Source: Roseateles_C aquae
GTDB lineage: Bacteria > Pseudomonadota > Gammaproteobacteria > Burkholderiales > Burkholderiaceae_C
DNA: 64,000 bases
Direction of reading: 5' to 3'
Assembly: GCF_032337115.1 (NCBI RefSeq)
Contig: NZ_JAVXZY010000006.1
Span: 62,001-126,000 of the forward strand
Shown: positions 63,891 to 64,000 of the stretch, in pieces
Numbering within the stretch: the stretch's first letter is position 1
Layout: each line of letters begins with the position of its first letter
Translations under genes and position numbers: made by a program
The notes under the pieces: generated by a model
What the model was told of the DNA's origin: nothing
Seen by the model: only the letters and a program-made list of their open reading frames with translations
Database searches by the model: none

Positions 63891-64000
63891 CGGACGACTC
63901 CTGCCGCTGTACAGACGAAGGCGCCAGCCTAGGCCGCATGGCGCCCACGGCCTAGCCACAGCCGGCTGGCGCAGCGCGTCTTCCCCGGCGCTGTGTTGCA

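Overview
The window is a GC-rich chromosomal segment of a betaproteobacterium, probably of the order Burkholderiales (inferred from the system II cytochrome c gene, the double-length UvrA, the FolM/FolB/TtcA group, a RAYT-type transposase and branched-chain amino-acid ABC transporters; no rRNA or tRNA is present to place it better). Genes are closely packed, often with ATGA or TGATG overlaps. Almost all of the sequence is high-GC core-type DNA. The exception is about 38,100-41,580, which is visibly AT-rich and looks horizontally acquired.

Layout. 1-5,420: end of a cytochrome c biogenesis gene, the periplasmic methionine sulfoxide repair pair msrP-msrQ, and folM-folB-ttcA ended by a strong terminator. 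5,440-15,300: envelope and housekeeping genes (DUF4136 lipoprotein, glmU, SRPBCC protein, thioredoxin, DUF808, S10 carboxypeptidase lipoprotein with an EF-hand-like partner, YecA family) and a RAYT transposase. 15,330-31,310: soluble histidine kinase, prolyl-oligopeptidase, DUF418 protein, sirtuin, a 1,942-residue tandem UvrA, a lone receiver protein and a DUF6445 oxygenase-like protein. 31,330-37,750: a minus-strand transporter operon (livK, then livG-livF-livH-livM, then an alpha/beta hydrolase), with three hairpin repeats between livK and livG.

37,750-42,730 is the accessory part: a 970-residue protein that joins a PD-(D/E)xK nuclease-like domain, a P-loop NTPase and two cold-shock-like domains, followed by REP-like repeats and three small genes of unknown function. 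This is the best candidate for an undescribed, probably defensive, system. 42,770-53,910 holds a UbiE-like methyltransferase, S41 peptidase, alpha/beta hydrolase, M13 metallopeptidase, MerR regulator, two paralogous GNAT acetyltransferases, an SGNH hydrolase, a Pat-like acetyltransferase, and two copies of a MITE-like element with terminal inverted repeats.

53,940-64,000: a sigma-54 activator gene, a TonB-dependent receptor and divergent matB (malonyl-CoA synthetase). The receptor has a good sigma-54 promoter, and two TGTC-N9-GACA palindromes lie 33 bp apart upstream of it. These fit an activator-controlled uptake and activation unit. The window ends with a CWC protein, a MocR-like regulator, a metallophosphoesterase, an isochorismatase-like protein lacking its nucleophilic Cys, and a BenE-family transporter.

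All coordinates and motifs were read by eye. Family names rest on recognised motifs, and no database search was run.
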